52,103 bases of DNA from contig JAMLIC010000060.1 of NCBI GenBank assembly GCA_023954375.1, positions 1 to 52,103 of the forward strand, given 5' to 3'. This document shows positions 18,649 through 27,921 of this stretch, in pieces. The notes below the pieces were generated by a model. That model saw nothing but the letters and a program-made list of their open reading frames with translations. It made no database searches and was not told where the DNA came from. The position numbers and the translations under genes are program-made. Source of the stretch: Planctomycetota bacterium. GTDB taxonomy: Bacteria > Planctomycetota > J058. How positions within the stretch are numbered: the first letter of the stretch is position 1; each line of letters begins with the position of its first letter.

Positions 18649-21600
18649 CGCCCACCCTCCTGACCGCCCTGGTCGCCCCCGCCGCCGCCGGCCTGACCGG
18701 CGGCCTCGGACAGCGTCTTGTTGAGCTCCTCGAGGAGCCCGCGGATGTTGCCCTGCGCGGCGGTGAGCCGCTGGAGCAGCCGCCGCTGGATCGGGTTCAG
18801 CTCGTCCTGCCCCGACGCCTTCACGGCGTCGAACAGGTTGCGCGTGCGCGTGTTCACGTCGAGCTGCATCTCGCGCAGCATCTTCAGCTCGGCCAGCGGC
18901 GGCACCAGGCGCCGCTGCGGCTGACCCTGCTGCTGCTGCTGCTGGCCCTGCTCGTCCTGCTTCTGCTCCTCGCGCCGCTTGAGCTCGCGGTCGAGCGCCT
19001 TGCGCAGGTTGGTCAGCCGCGCCAGCACGTCGCGCTCGAGCTCCTGCGTGGCCGGACCCGGGTCGAAGTCGCTCAGGCGCGTCTGGATCTCCTTGATGTC
19101 GATCGAGGCCTGGCGCAGCTGGAAGGCGTAGACGTGCGCCTGCTCCTTCTCCAGCATGTCCTGGACCTTCCTGACCTCCTCCAGGACGCGGTCCTCGACG
19201 CGCGCCAGCCCGCGGAGCTCCTGCTTCTGGGCGCGGCTGAGGGAGCTGCCGGCGGCGGCGATCTCGCGCGTCTTGCGGTTGACCTCCTCCTGGATGCGGA
19301 TCGACTCGTCGAGCATCTCGCGCATGGAGTAGAGCTGCTGCTCCTGCTGCAGCTGCGCGTACTCCTGCTCCTGCTTCTCGAGCTCCTCGCGCGCCTTCTG
19401 CAGGTCCTCGAGGGCCTGCTCCTGGTCCTCCTCGGCCTGCTCCTCGTCGCCCTGCTGCATGTTCTGGCCGGCCTGCTGCTGCGCCTGCGCCGACTGGCGG
19501 GCCGACTCGGCCGCCCGCCGCCGCGCCTGCTGCTCGGCCCGCTCGGCCTGCTCGGCGCTGCGCTCGAGCTGCTCGGCCAGCTCGCGCGTCTTCTTCTCGT
19601 TCTCCTCCTGCTCGCGGCGCAGGCGCTCCAGGTCGCGCGACTGCAGCCGCTCGAGCAGCCGCTTCTCCGCCTCCTGCAGCTTCTGCTCGGCCTGCGCCAG
19701 CTGGCGCTCGGCCTCCTGCTGCTGCTGCCGCCCGGCCTGCTGCTGGCCGTCGGCCAGCTGCCGGGCCGCCTCGGACATGCGCTCCTGCGCCTTGTCGAGG
19801 GCCGCCGCCGCCTCCTGCGCCTGCTGGGCCTGCTTCGCGTCCTTCTCGGCCTGCTCCTGCTTGTCGGCCAGGTCCTTGAGCATGGCCTCGAGCTTCGCCG
19901 CCTCGCGCTCCAGCCGCGCCTGCTCGATCGCCTCCTGCTGGCCCTGCGTGCGCTGCGCCATGTCGCGGCGCCGCTCCTCGAGCGCCTGCCGCGCCTGCGC
20001 CAGCCGCTCCTGCGCCTCCTGCGCCTGCCGCTGGGCCTCCTGCGCCTGCTGCTGACCCTGCTGGCCCTGCTGGCCCTGCTGGCCCTGCTGGCCCTGCTGG
20101 CCCTGCTGACCCTGCTGGCCCTGCTGGCCCTGCTGGCCCTGCTGGCCCTGCTGGCCCTGCTGGCCTGCCTGCGCCTGGGCCGCCTGGGCCGCGCGCTCGA
20201 AGGCCTGCTGCGCGCGCGCGGCCGCATCGGCGGCCGCCTTCACGTCGCGCGCGGCCTGGGCGAGCGCCTCCGCGTCGCGGTCGCCCGTGGCCTGCTCGGC
20301 CATCTTGGCGATCGCGTCCAGCTCGCTGCCCAGCTCGGCCGCCTTCTCGGCGACGTCCATCTCCTGACGGGACGCCTCCTGAAGCCGCGGCGCGGCGCGC
20401 TCGGCCAGCCGCTGCCGCGCCTGACCCAGCCGCTCCCGCGCCTCGGCCAGCCGCTCCTCGGCCTGGTCCTGCGCCTTGCCGGCCTCCTCGGGCGACGCGC
20501 CCTGCGCGGACCGCTCGAGCGCCTGCTCCGCCTGCTTCATCGCCTGGCGCGCCTGCTCGACCGACTGCCGCGCCTGGTTCGCCTGCGCCTTCTCGGCGTC
20601 GGTCAGGTCACGCGCCTGCGCCGCCCGCTCGAGCGCCTGCTGGAGCTGCTCCGCCCGCCGCGCGGCCTCGGCCTGCGCCTGGGCGAGGGCCCGCGCGCGC
20701 TCCTGGGCCTCGCGCGGGTCCTGACCCTGCTGCGGCTGGCCCTGCTGACCCTGCTGCGGCTGGCCCTGCTGCCCCTGCTGCGGCTGGCCCTGCTGCCCCT
20801 GCTGCGGCTGGCCCTGCTGCCCCTGCTGCGGCTGGCCCTGCTGACCCTGCTGCGGCTGGCCCTGCTGACCCTGCTGCGGCTGGCCCTGCTGCCCCTGCTG
20901 CGGCTGGCCCTGCAGGCGCTCGGTCTCGCGCGAGACCGACTCCTGCAACGCGATCACCTGGTCGAGGTCCGCCGCCGCGCGCGCCATGGCCTCGGCGCCC
21001 TCGGCGCCCGTGTCGCCCCGCCCGACCTGCTGCTGCGCCTGCTCGAGCTGCCGCACCTGCTCGGTCGCCCGCGCGACCCGCTCGGCCAGCTGCACCTGCT
21101 GCTGCCGGTCCATGCGGCCCTGGCGCAGCCGCTCCTGCTGCTCGCGGAGCCGCTGCACCTGCTCGCGCGCCTCCTTGACCGACCCGAGCTGCTGCTGCCG
21201 CTCGCCGTCGCCCTGGAGCTCGCGGTTGAGCTCCTCCTGGCGCTTCTCCAGGTCGCGGATCTGCGCGATGTCCCGCAGCAGCTGCTCGCGCTTCTCCTCG
21301 ACGTTCTTCACCTGCTCGCCGCGGCGCTGGCCCTCGAGGATCTGCAGGAGCACGTCGAGGTGCCCCTTGACCGTCTCCTGCTGCTCGAGCGCGGCGAGGG
21401 TGTTGCGCTGGCGCAGGAGGTCGACGGCCTTGCCCATCTCCTCGCGGATCAGCCGCTCGCGCACCGCCTGGTAGGCGGCCTCGAGCCGCGCCGCCTGCTC
21501 GGGCTGCCGCTCGCGCAGGCGGTCGGCCAGCGTGCGCATCTTCTCGTCGAGCCGCTCGAGCCCGCTGAGGACGTTCTGCTGCTCGTCCGCCAGCGCCTCG

Positions 21601-21746
21601 GGGCTCGGCGCGCCCTCCGGCGCCCGGTCCTGGGCGTGGACCCCACCCCAGCCGAGCGCGACCGCCCCACCGAGGACGACCCCCGCCACCCGGAGGGGGG
21701 TGGATCCTCCCCGCCGCTTCGTGCCCATCCTGTTCGCCGGCGCCAT
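18645..21746 (-). CDS. Giant exported Q-rich coiled-coil protein
   Basis: This 1033-residue protein has a GGGAGG site five bases before the ATG. A signal peptide follows a basic n-region and ends near VHA, about residue 39. The rest is almost entirely Gln/Glu/Ala/Arg/Leu helix with heptad patterns. Two low-complexity arrays interrupt it: eight QGQPQQGQ units (about 278-341) and about twelve GQQ units (about 528-563). The last 120 residues are less biased, with LNPIQRRLLQRLTAAQ. In composition it resembles the Q-rich C-terminal half of alphaproteobacterial DUF4175 proteins, and here a DUF4175 gene lies just upstream, so it may be the detached half of that protein. An extracytoplasmic rod or scaffold is inferred, not shown. 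Confidence 0.85.
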   Translation of the reverse strand: MAPANRMGTKRRGGSTPLRVAGVVLGGAVALGWGGVHAQDRAPEGAPSPEALADEQQNVLSGLERLDEKMRTLADRLRERQPEQAARLEAAYQAVRERLIREEMGKAVDLLRQRNTLAALEQQETVKGHLDVLLQILEGQRRGEQVKNVEEKREQLLRDIAQIRDLEKRQEELNRELQGDGERQQQLGSVKEAREQVQRLREQQERLRQGRMDRQQQVQLAERVARATEQVRQLEQAQQQVGRGDTGAEGAEAMARAAADLDQVIALQESVSRETERLQGQPQQGQQGQPQQGQQGQPQQGQQGQPQQGQQGQPQQGQQGQPQQGQQGQPQQGQQGQPQQGQDPREAQERARALAQAQAEAARRAEQLQQALERAAQARDLTDAEKAQANQARQSVEQARQAMKQAEQALERSAQGASPEEAGKAQDQAEERLAEARERLGQARQRLAERAAPRLQEASRQEMDVAEKAAELGSELDAIAKMAEQATGDRDAEALAQAARDVKAAADAAARAQQAFERAAQAAQAQAGQQGQQGQQGQQGQQGQQGQQGQQGQQGQQGQQGQQGQQQAQEAQRQAQEAQERLAQARQALEERRRDMAQRTQGQQEAIEQARLEREAAKLEAMLKDLADKQEQAEKDAKQAQQAQEAAAALDKAQERMSEAARQLADGQQQAGRQQQQEAERQLAQAEQKLQEAEKRLLERLQSRDLERLRREQEENEKKTRELAEQLERSAEQAERAEQQARRRAAESARQSAQAQQQAGQNMQQGDEEQAEEDQEQALEDLQKAREELEKQEQEYAQLQQEQQLYSMREMLDESIRIQEEVNRKTREIAAAGSSLSRAQKQELRGLARVEDRVLEEVRKVQDMLEKEQAHVYAFQLRQASIDIKEIQTRLSDFDPGPATQELERDVLARLTNLRKALDRELKRREEQKQDEQGQQQQQQGQPQRRLVPPLAELKMLREMQLDVNTRTRNLFDAVKASGQDELNPIQRRLLQRLTAAQGNIRGLLEELNKTLSEAAGQAGGGGGDQGGQEGGR
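20055..20163. repeat. 9-bp coding minisatellite (about 12 copies)
   Basis: About twelve tandem copies of CCCTGCTGG, with two CCCTGCTGA variants, encode Gly-Gln-Gln on the minus strand. Near identity suggests recent expansion or homogenisation. Copy-number change stays in frame. Confidence 0.9.
20721..20912. repeat. 24-bp coding minisatellite (8 copies)
   Basis: Eight copies of a 24-base unit encode QGQPQQGQ on the minus strand. Units differ only at synonymous positions (CTGACC versus CTGCCC). The array is 192 bases and in frame. Confidence 0.9.
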
Positions 21747-21820
21747 GCGGCCTCCCGTGCTCCGTTCCCGACCCGTTCGACGCGCGAGCCCCGCTCCTGG
21801 GTCTAACGCGCCGCGTCAGG

Positions 21821-24085
21821 CTACCTGTGCTGCTGCTGGGCCGCCCGGCGGGTGCCCTCGATGATCCGCTCCTCGCCGCGGTAGAGGTCCCGCAGCTCCT
21901 GGATCACCTCCGTGAAGTCGCCCCACTTGCCGATCCGCGCCGCCAGGGCGGTGATCGCGTCGATCAGCTGCTGCTGCAGGTCGGGGACCCGCCCCAGCCG
22001 CGTGCGCACCCGGTCGTCGAGCCGCGCGACGGCCCGCGCGTCCTCGAGCTCCCGCGAGATCACGGGCGACCGGTCCTTGGCCAGGTCGCGCACGGCCACC
22101 GACAGCTCCTCGACGAGCGCCGCCGCCGCCTCGTCGTCGAGGCGGTTGAGCGTCCGCTCGGCGGCGATGTCCGTCAGCTCGTTGAGGACGTCCTCGAGCC
22201 GCACCGTCACCCGGCGCTGGTCCTGGTCGAGCCGCTGCAGCCGCCGCTTGTCGTCGTCCGTGAGCACGTCCTTCGGGCCGAGCTCGCCCACGAACGCCAG
22301 CGTGGCCGTCCGCACCTCGGTCTCCTCGCGCGCCGCGCCCTCGAGCCGCTCCTTGAGCGCCTGCAGCCGGTCCTGCAGGATCCGCTCCAGGTCCTCGGGG
22401 CGCACCACCTGCACCTCGAAGCTGCGCGACTCCGCCGTGCGCAGCGCCTCATCGAGGTTGTGGTCGGTGGCCACGGCCACGTAGCGCAGGAGGTCGCCCG
22501 GCTGCAGCCGCAGGTCGGCCATGTCGAGCTGCCAGGGGAGCTTCACCTGCCGCGGGTTGGGCTCGGGCAGCGGCAGCGGGATGCGCTCCTCGCCGCGCTG
22601 CGCGCCCTCGCGCTCCGTGCGGTGGTGCAGGGCGAGCGTGTCGAGGCCGTAGTCGTCGGCCGCCTCGATCACGAGCGGCAGCTTGGCCTGCGGCGTGACC
22701 TGCTTGCGCCGGCCCGGCACCGGGATCTGCACCCGCGGCCGCTGGTCGGCCAGGGCCGTCACGGTGAACACGACCGGCTTGCTGCCGTGGTCGTAGCGCC
22801 GCCCGTCGGCCTCGCGCGAGAGGAGGTAGTAGTGGAAGCGGAGGTCCTTGTTCACGCGGAACCGCCCGACGAGGACCCGCCGGCCGTCGGCCGCGCCCAG
22901 CTTGAGGCGCGCGAGCGCCGGGCCGACCGCCTCCCACTCGCCCCCGCTCGCCATGGCGTCCGCCTTGATGTCGGCCAGGAACGTGGGCTTCGGCCCCTCC
23001 TCGGCCTCCGGCGCGGCGTCCGTCCGCGCCCGGCGCGCGCGCTCGTACTCCAGCCGCAGCCCCGCCTCCTCGAGCGGCTTGTTGGCCACGACCACGTAGG
23101 TGACCTCCGTGCCCGTGGGCACCTGCAGGTCGGGCTGCGTGACCGCCTCCGCGGGCTTGCCGGTGTACTCCGGATAGCGGAGGAAGAACTCGTAGCCCTC
23201 GACGCGCGGCCGCTGCACGACGCGCACGGCGTAGGGCGGCGTGACGACGTCGTTCTTCTCGTCCTCGAACCAGAAGGAGAAGCCCTCGGTGATGTTCTGG
23301 TACGACTTCTTGAACACCAGGCCGTCGGCGCTGCGCACCTCGCGCTCCTCCAGGCGGGCGTCGGCGAAGCGCGTGCGCACGGTGAGCTTCTCGACGAGGT
23401 GCGCCCCCTCGAGGACGCGCACGTCCACGGTCAGGTCGTCGCCCTTGGCCACGGCGACGTCCTGCCCCTCGAGCAGCACCTGGAGCTTCACCAGCTTGGG
23501 GTACGACGCCAGCCAGTCGCCCAGGACCACGCGCCGGTAGAACGTCTCCGCGTAGGCCGCGACGGTCGGGTTGCTCATGAGGAGCGCGCCCAGGCCGATG
23601 AACGCCGCGATCAGCATCCAGAGCGGGATCAGGGGGCCCGTGCGCACGACCCGGCCGAAGTCGACCCCCTCCACCTCGCGCGCCGTGCGGTCGATCGTCG
23701 AGCGGATGAGCGCCTTGCTCGTGTAGACGTCCGGGGCCTCGAGCTGGCGCGCCAGCTGCACCGTGCTCACGAGCGAGTCGCGGAGCCCCGGGTGCTCGCG
23801 CTCGACGAGCAGCGCCACGTCGTCGTCGCTGAGCGGCCGCCGGATGGGCTTGCTCAGGAAGACCGTCACGGCGGCCGCCGCCAGCAGCGCCACGAACAGG
23901 GCGAAGGCGCGCAGGACGCCCAGCGGGGGCTCGAGCGCCGTGTCGAGCATGAACAGCACGATCAGGGCGACCGACGCGGCGAGGACCGCCCGCGCGACGC
24001 CGAGCGCCAGGTCGACCGTCCGCAGGCGGGCCCGGGCCGAGGAGAGCTTCTGCCGGATCGGCCCCGGCAGCGTGGAGGTGGACAT
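21821..24085 (-). CDS. DUF4175-like membrane protein
   Basis: This encodes 754 residues; AGGAG lies five bases before the ATG. Two hydrophobic segments near the N-terminus (about 26-47 and 55-77) and a third at about 150-170 anchor a large extracytoplasmic domain with beta-sandwich-like segments (about 200-530) and a helical C-terminal third (about 540-754) with DxxxRLQRLDQDQRRV-type charge patterns. The conserved block around LLVEREHPGLRDSLVSTVQL between the second and third segments is typical of DUF4175 and related proteins of MoxR/VWA loci. It ends without the long Q-rich tail of alphaproteobacterial homologues. It is the likely membrane hub of the locus. Confidence 0.8.
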   Translation of the reverse strand: MSTSTLPGPIRQKLSSARARLRTVDLALGVARAVLAASVALIVLFMLDTALEPPLGVLRAFALFVALLAAAAVTVFLSKPIRRPLSDDDVALLVEREHPGLRDSLVSTVQLARQLEAPDVYTSKALIRSTIDRTAREVEGVDFGRVVRTGPLIPLWMLIAAFIGLGALLMSNPTVAAYAETFYRRVVLGDWLASYPKLVKLQVLLEGQDVAVAKGDDLTVDVRVLEGAHLVEKLTVRTRFADARLEEREVRSADGLVFKKSYQNITEGFSFWFEDEKNDVVTPPYAVRVVQRPRVEGYEFFLRYPEYTGKPAEAVTQPDLQVPTGTEVTYVVVANKPLEEAGLRLEYERARRARTDAAPEAEEGPKPTFLADIKADAMASGGEWEAVGPALARLKLGAADGRRVLVGRFRVNKDLRFHYYLLSREADGRRYDHGSKPVVFTVTALADQRPRVQIPVPGRRKQVTPQAKLPLVIEAADDYGLDTLALHHRTEREGAQRGEERIPLPLPEPNPRQVKLPWQLDMADLRLQPGDLLRYVAVATDHNLDEALRTAESRSFEVQVVRPEDLERILQDRLQALKERLEGAAREETEVRTATLAFVGELGPKDVLTDDDKRRLQRLDQDQRRVTVRLEDVLNELTDIAAERTLNRLDDEAAAALVEELSVAVRDLAKDRSPVISRELEDARAVARLDDRVRTRLGRVPDLQQQLIDAITALAARIGKWGDFTEVIQELRDLYRGEERIIEGTRRAAQQQHR

Positions 24086-24152
24086 CGATGCTCCTGGTCG
24101 CGCGCGACCTCGCGCGCGGGCGGTGGGCCGGCGGCCCCGGATGACGTTTCGG

Positions 24153-25292
24153 CTAGCGCTCGAAGATCGGCAGGTAGCGGTACGGGATCTGGAGGATGAT
24201 GCAGGCCATGGACGTGGCGTAGTTCGGACCGACGAGGTCCTGCCAGCGGCCGTCGGGCTTCTGGCCGGCCACGATCTCGTCGCGGAGCGAGGGGAACCAC
24301 TGCGACCAGTACGGCTCGCCGGCCTGGAAGAAGGCCTGCACGGCGTAGTAGTGGCCGTAGAAGTAGTCGAACGTGTCGTCCATGTCGCGCGCGCGCGGCC
24401 GCTGCTTCGGGTCGAACAGGAAGCGCAGCCCGCCGCGGATCTCGGGCCCGTCGTACTCGCCGGCGCCGTAGAGCGCCGTCACGCCGGCCGCCGTGAGCGC
24501 GAACGAGGTGCGCGACGGGCGCAGGGGGAAGTTCTCGTGCACCTGGTACCAGAACCCGCCCGGCTGGTTCTGGAAGCTCGTCGCCTGGCCCACGTAGCTG
24601 CGCTTCACGTAGCTCATGGCCGCCTCGATCGTCTCGCGCGGCACCTGCACGCCGACGTTGTTGGCGGCGCGCAGCGCCTGGACCTGGCACACCGTGATCG
24701 AGATGTCCGAGTCCTTGGCGCCCGGCTGGTAGCGCCAGCCGCCCTGCTCGTTCTGCGAGGTCACGATGAGCCGCGCCGAGCGGCGCAGGGCGTGGAGGAC
24801 GTCCTGCGACGGCGCCATGCCGTAGACCTCCGCCAGGAACAGCGTGGCGAAGGCGTGGCTGTACATGCGCGAGTCCTGGTTCGTGATGAACCCCTGCGCG
24901 TTGACCTTGCCCTTCACGAAGTCCACGCAGCCCTGGACCTGCCGCCCGTAGGGGCCGCGGCCCGGCGTGCTGCCGTTGGACAGGAAGGCCATGCCGGCCA
25001 GCGCCGTCACGCCGACGTGCGGGCCGACCGTCGCCAGGTAGGTGTTGTTCACCTTGCGGCCGATCCCGTCGACGTAGGAGCCGTCGGGCTCCTGGCGGCG
25101 GGCCAGGAAGTCGAGGCCGCGCTGGATCGCCTTGCGCGCGCGCGCGTCGACCTCGCCGTCGCCCGGCCGGCCGCGCTCGGCCGGTGGGGCGTCGCGCCCC
25201 TGCGCGCGTCCGGTCGCGGGCGCGAGGCCCACGCCGACGGCGGCGGCGACGCCGATGGAGGCGGCGATCGCCGCGTGACGAGGTGCCTTCAT
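24153..25292 (-). CDS. Exported prenyltransferase/terpene-cyclase-fold repeat protein
   Basis: This encodes 379 residues with AGGAGGGG before the ATG. A signal peptide ends at TGRA, about residue 30. The mature protein shows repeated alpha-hairpin units with the QxPDGSY / NEQGGWRY / QKPDGRWQD turn motif of the alpha/alpha toroid family (squalene cyclase, prenyltransferase beta subunit, complement TED). No DxDD cyclase motif is visible, so enzymatic squalene cyclisation is unlikely. Such proteins are frequent in planctomycetes and of unknown role. It lies 40 bases after the propeller gene and 67 before DUF4175, all in one direction. Confidence 0.87.
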   Translation of the reverse strand: MKAPRHAAIAASIGVAAAVGVGLAPATGRAQGRDAPPAERGRPGDGEVDARARKAIQRGLDFLARRQEPDGSYVDGIGRKVNNTYLATVGPHVGVTALAGMAFLSNGSTPGRGPYGRQVQGCVDFVKGKVNAQGFITNQDSRMYSHAFATLFLAEVYGMAPSQDVLHALRRSARLIVTSQNEQGGWRYQPGAKDSDISITVCQVQALRAANNVGVQVPRETIEAAMSYVKRSYVGQATSFQNQPGGFWYQVHENFPLRPSRTSFALTAAGVTALYGAGEYDGPEIRGGLRFLFDPKQRPRARDMDDTFDYFYGHYYAVQAFFQAGEPYWSQWFPSLRDEIVAGQKPDGRWQDLVGPNYATSMACIILQIPYRYLPIFER

Positions 25293-25332
25293 GGTCCCCC
25301 TCCTGAGCTCGTGTTGGACGGCGCCCGGGCCA

Positions 25333-27507
25333 TCAGAAGTCCTGCCCCCGCGGCGGCGCCGGCGGCGGCGCGCCCGCGCCGAGGCGGTGCACGGCGACGG
25401 CCCCGTTGCCGGTGACCAGCGCGTGCCCGCCGACGAGGACGACGTTGCCCGTCGTGCCCACGGTGATGTTGCCCAGCCGCTTGCCGGTCTCCACCTCGAA
25501 GAGGAGGACCTCGTTGCGGTCCACCGGCACGAGGGCCACGCCCTGCGCGATGCAGCCGCGCCCCGCGACCACGCGCCCGCGGAGCTGGGCGTACCACAGG
25601 AGCTTGCCGGTGCGCACCGAGAGGCAGCGCACCTCGCCGCCGCCGGCGACGACGACGGCCCCCTGGCGCGCCCCCGGCTCGCCGACCGCGCAGGCGCCCA
25701 TGAGGTAGCGCATCTCGCCCGCCGCGGCCGACGACCGCTGCCGCGCGTCCCACAGGCGCTCGCCCGTGCGCGCGTCGAGGCCGAGGTAGCGGGGCGAGTC
25801 GAGGGGCGCGGCGACGACGACCCCGCCCTCGACGAGCGGCGCGTTGCTCTCCCACGAGATCTGCCGCCGATCGGCGTAGTAGCCGCGCGGCGGGCGGACC
25901 TCGAGCTGCTCGTACTCGGTCACCCACAGCAGGCGCCCGGTGATCGCGTCGAGCGCGGCCACGCAGCCGAACGAGGTCGAGTGGTAGACGACCCCGTCGC
26001 TCACGGCCAGCGGCGTGCACAGGGGCTCGGTCGCCTGCTCGCCGAACATGGTCTGCTCGACCTGCCCGCTGACGACCCAGGTGTCCCACAGGCGCTCGCC
26101 CGTGCGCGCGTCGAACGCGGCCACGTGGCTGTTGACGAAGCCCTCGATCGAGAAGGCGGGGGCGAACACCACCCCCTCGACCGCCGTGGGCGGGGCGGGG
26201 AAGCTCCACCGCTCGAGCGGCGTCCCGTCGAGCGACTGGGCGTGGTTCCAGGCCCAGCGCCAGCCGGCCAGGTCGAAGCCGGCCAGCTTGCGCAGCGGGA
26301 TCTTCACCTTGATGGGGATCCCGCGGTACTGCTGGTCGCGCAGGACCTCGTCGACGAGCGGAACGACGAGCGTCTCCTGCTCGATCGCGCCGCCGAACTG
26401 GATCCGCTCGTTCTCGTCGACGAACGACGGGCCCACCCGCGGGATGCGCGGCCCCTCCTCGCCGTCGGCGAGGTCGTAGGCGAGGACCTGGTCGGCCGTG
26501 GGGATGAACACGCGTCCGTCGCGCACGAGCGGCTGGTGCCGCGCGCGCGAGGGCGTCTGGGCGACCTGCCCCGGCGTGAACGGCCGCGCCCCGCCCAGGC
26601 TGCGCTCGCGCTCGCCCTCGAACGTGCGCACGAACGCGGGCGCCCCCACCTGGGGCCTGGCGTCGGTCGACGCGCGGTTGGCCGGGTCGATGCGCACGAG
26701 GTCGAGCCGCGGCCGGCCCTCGTCGCCCCTCCCGGCGCGGCGCGACTGGGCCTCGACGGCGCGGGCCACGAGCTCGTCGGTCGTCAGCGGCCGCGCGCCC
26801 AGGTGCACGCGGCCCTTCGGGTCGTCGCGCTCGAGCTCGCGCGCGAGCTCCCGCACCCGCTCGACGCGCCCGAGCGCGAGCGCGCACAGGAGGAGCTTGC
26901 GCCGCACGCGCGGGGGGTCCGCCAGCTCCGCCGCGTGGTGGGCCAGCAGCCGCTCGAGCGTGAGGAGCGCCCGCTCGAGCTCCGCCCGCTCGAGCGCGAG
27001 GTCGGCCATCTGCTCGAGCATCTTCGGCGCGTGGCTGGAGACGGGGTACAGCTCGTAGACGCGCGCGAGCGCGTGGAACGGGTCCTTCGCCGCCCGCGCC
27101 TCGGTCAGCGCCGAGCCAGCGCGGTAGTCGTAGCGGGCGCGGAACAGCTTGAGCCCCTCCGGCGGGAGGGCGCGCAGGCCGTTCATCGCCCACTCCGTGA
27201 CCCCGACGTAGCGCCGGGTCGGGGCCGCGCCCAGGGCGACCGGCCGCGCCACCTCCTGAACGGTGGCCAGCTGGTAGCCGGCCCGCCCCTGCCGGTCGGT
27301 GTCGAGGACCAGCCGGTAGAGGTCGATCGCCTCCTCCAGCTTGCCCGCCGCGCGCGCCCCGTCGGCCGCGCGGAGCATGCCCGCGAGCTCCTCGGCCAGC
27401 GGGTAGTGGAGCTGGTTGGCGGGCGCCTCCTGCGCCGAGGCCGCGGCGGGCGCGAGCAGGGCGAGGGCGACGGAGGTGGCGACGAGGCCGGGCGAGCGCA
27501 CCATCAT
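25333..27507 (-). CDS. Exported PQQ-like beta-propeller protein
   Basis: This encodes 724 residues if started at the ATG-ATG pair (27507 or 27504), which places a clean signal peptide (MMVRSPGLVATSVALALLAP, cut after ASA) at the N-terminus; the open frame continues to 27582 but would bury the signal. The first 300 residues are helical and resemble TPR or bacterial-transcription-style repeats. From about 330 onward come PQQ/YrbG-type propeller blades, recognisable by repeated ARTGERLWD, ITGRLLWV, RTGKLLWYA and VETGKRLGN turns. The family acts as a structural scaffold (as BamB) or binds PQQ; no dehydrogenase residues were identified. It has a promoter-like TATAAT 111 bases upstream. Confidence 0.85.
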   Translation of the reverse strand: MMVRSPGLVATSVALALLAPAAASAQEAPANQLHYPLAEELAGMLRAADGARAAGKLEEAIDLYRLVLDTDRQGRAGYQLATVQEVARPVALGAAPTRRYVGVTEWAMNGLRALPPEGLKLFRARYDYRAGSALTEARAAKDPFHALARVYELYPVSSHAPKMLEQMADLALERAELERALLTLERLLAHHAAELADPPRVRRKLLLCALALGRVERVRELARELERDDPKGRVHLGARPLTTDELVARAVEAQSRRAGRGDEGRPRLDLVRIDPANRASTDARPQVGAPAFVRTFEGERERSLGGARPFTPGQVAQTPSRARHQPLVRDGRVFIPTADQVLAYDLADGEEGPRIPRVGPSFVDENERIQFGGAIEQETLVVPLVDEVLRDQQYRGIPIKVKIPLRKLAGFDLAGWRWAWNHAQSLDGTPLERWSFPAPPTAVEGVVFAPAFSIEGFVNSHVAAFDARTGERLWDTWVVSGQVEQTMFGEQATEPLCTPLAVSDGVVYHSTSFGCVAALDAITGRLLWVTEYEQLEVRPPRGYYADRRQISWESNAPLVEGGVVVAAPLDSPRYLGLDARTGERLWDARQRSSAAAGEMRYLMGACAVGEPGARQGAVVVAGGGEVRCLSVRTGKLLWYAQLRGRVVAGRGCIAQGVALVPVDRNEVLLFEVETGKRLGNITVGTTGNVVLVGGHALVTGNGAVAVHRLGAGAPPPAPPRGQDF

Positions 27508-27617
27508 CAGACGGTGAGACGCCCGGCGCGGCCCGGCGGGGCTGGGACTTCCTGGTCTCTCGTCGGACGGCGCTCGATCCAAACGAGGCTTCCTCCCGCG
27601 GGGCAGACCCCGGAGGC

Positions 27618-27623
27618 ATTATA
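27618..27623 (-). promoter_or_regulatory. Perfect TATAAT upstream of the propeller gene
   Basis: TATAAT on the minus strand lies in a strongly GC-rich setting about 111 bases upstream of the propeller start. No good -35 hexamer is found at 16-19 bases spacing. If used, it would make the distal half of the locus separately transcribed. Confidence 0.45.
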
Positions 27624-27658
27624 CGTGCACACGCGCGCCGTGCTGGATGCGTCCCGCG

Positions 27659-27832
27659 TTACTTGGGGCGGCTGAAGCGGACGAGCCCGAGGCGCCGGGC
27701 GGCCAGCGCCTCGAGCGACGACGGCGTCGCCAGCCTCGCCGCGCGCCGCCGGGGCCCGAAGGTCCGCGCCACCTTGGCCGCGACCGGATCGGGCCGTCGG
27801 TACGGCCCCAGCTCCACCAGGTAGACCATCAT
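27659..27832 (-). CDS. Small basic protein, 57 residues
   Basis: This open frame starts at an ATG-ATG pair (27832 or 27829) and ends in TAA. All but about two of its codons end in G or C, while first and second positions are mixed, which is the periodicity of real genes in this genome. The product is strongly basic (PRRRAARLA, RFSRPK), without signal peptide or membrane segment, beginning MMVYLVELGPYRRPDPVAAK. I recognise no family. It sits alone in the 534-base gap between the VWA gene and the propeller gene. A nucleic-acid or ribosome-binding role would suit the charge but is a guess. No strong ribosome-binding site is visible. Confidence 0.5.
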   Translation of the reverse strand: MMVYLVELGPYRRPDPVAAKVARTFGPRRRAARLATPSSLEALAARRLGLVRFSRPK

Positions 27833-27921
27833 TCCGCACCCAACCCCTGCGGGCCGCGGAGGAGACCCGCAGCCTCAAGGGTAGCCAGGGGATGGTCGGA
27901 GTTCAAAGGGGGCAGAGTCAA

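Noticed and set aside
20055..20912. Short tandem repeats as a CRISPR array
   Set aside because: Units are 9 and 24 bases, directly abutting without spacers, and encode Gln/Gly/Pro in frame.
24153..25292. Functional squalene-hopene cyclase
   Set aside because: The toroid repeats are present, but the protein is about half the usual length, has a Sec signal, and shows no DxDD motif.
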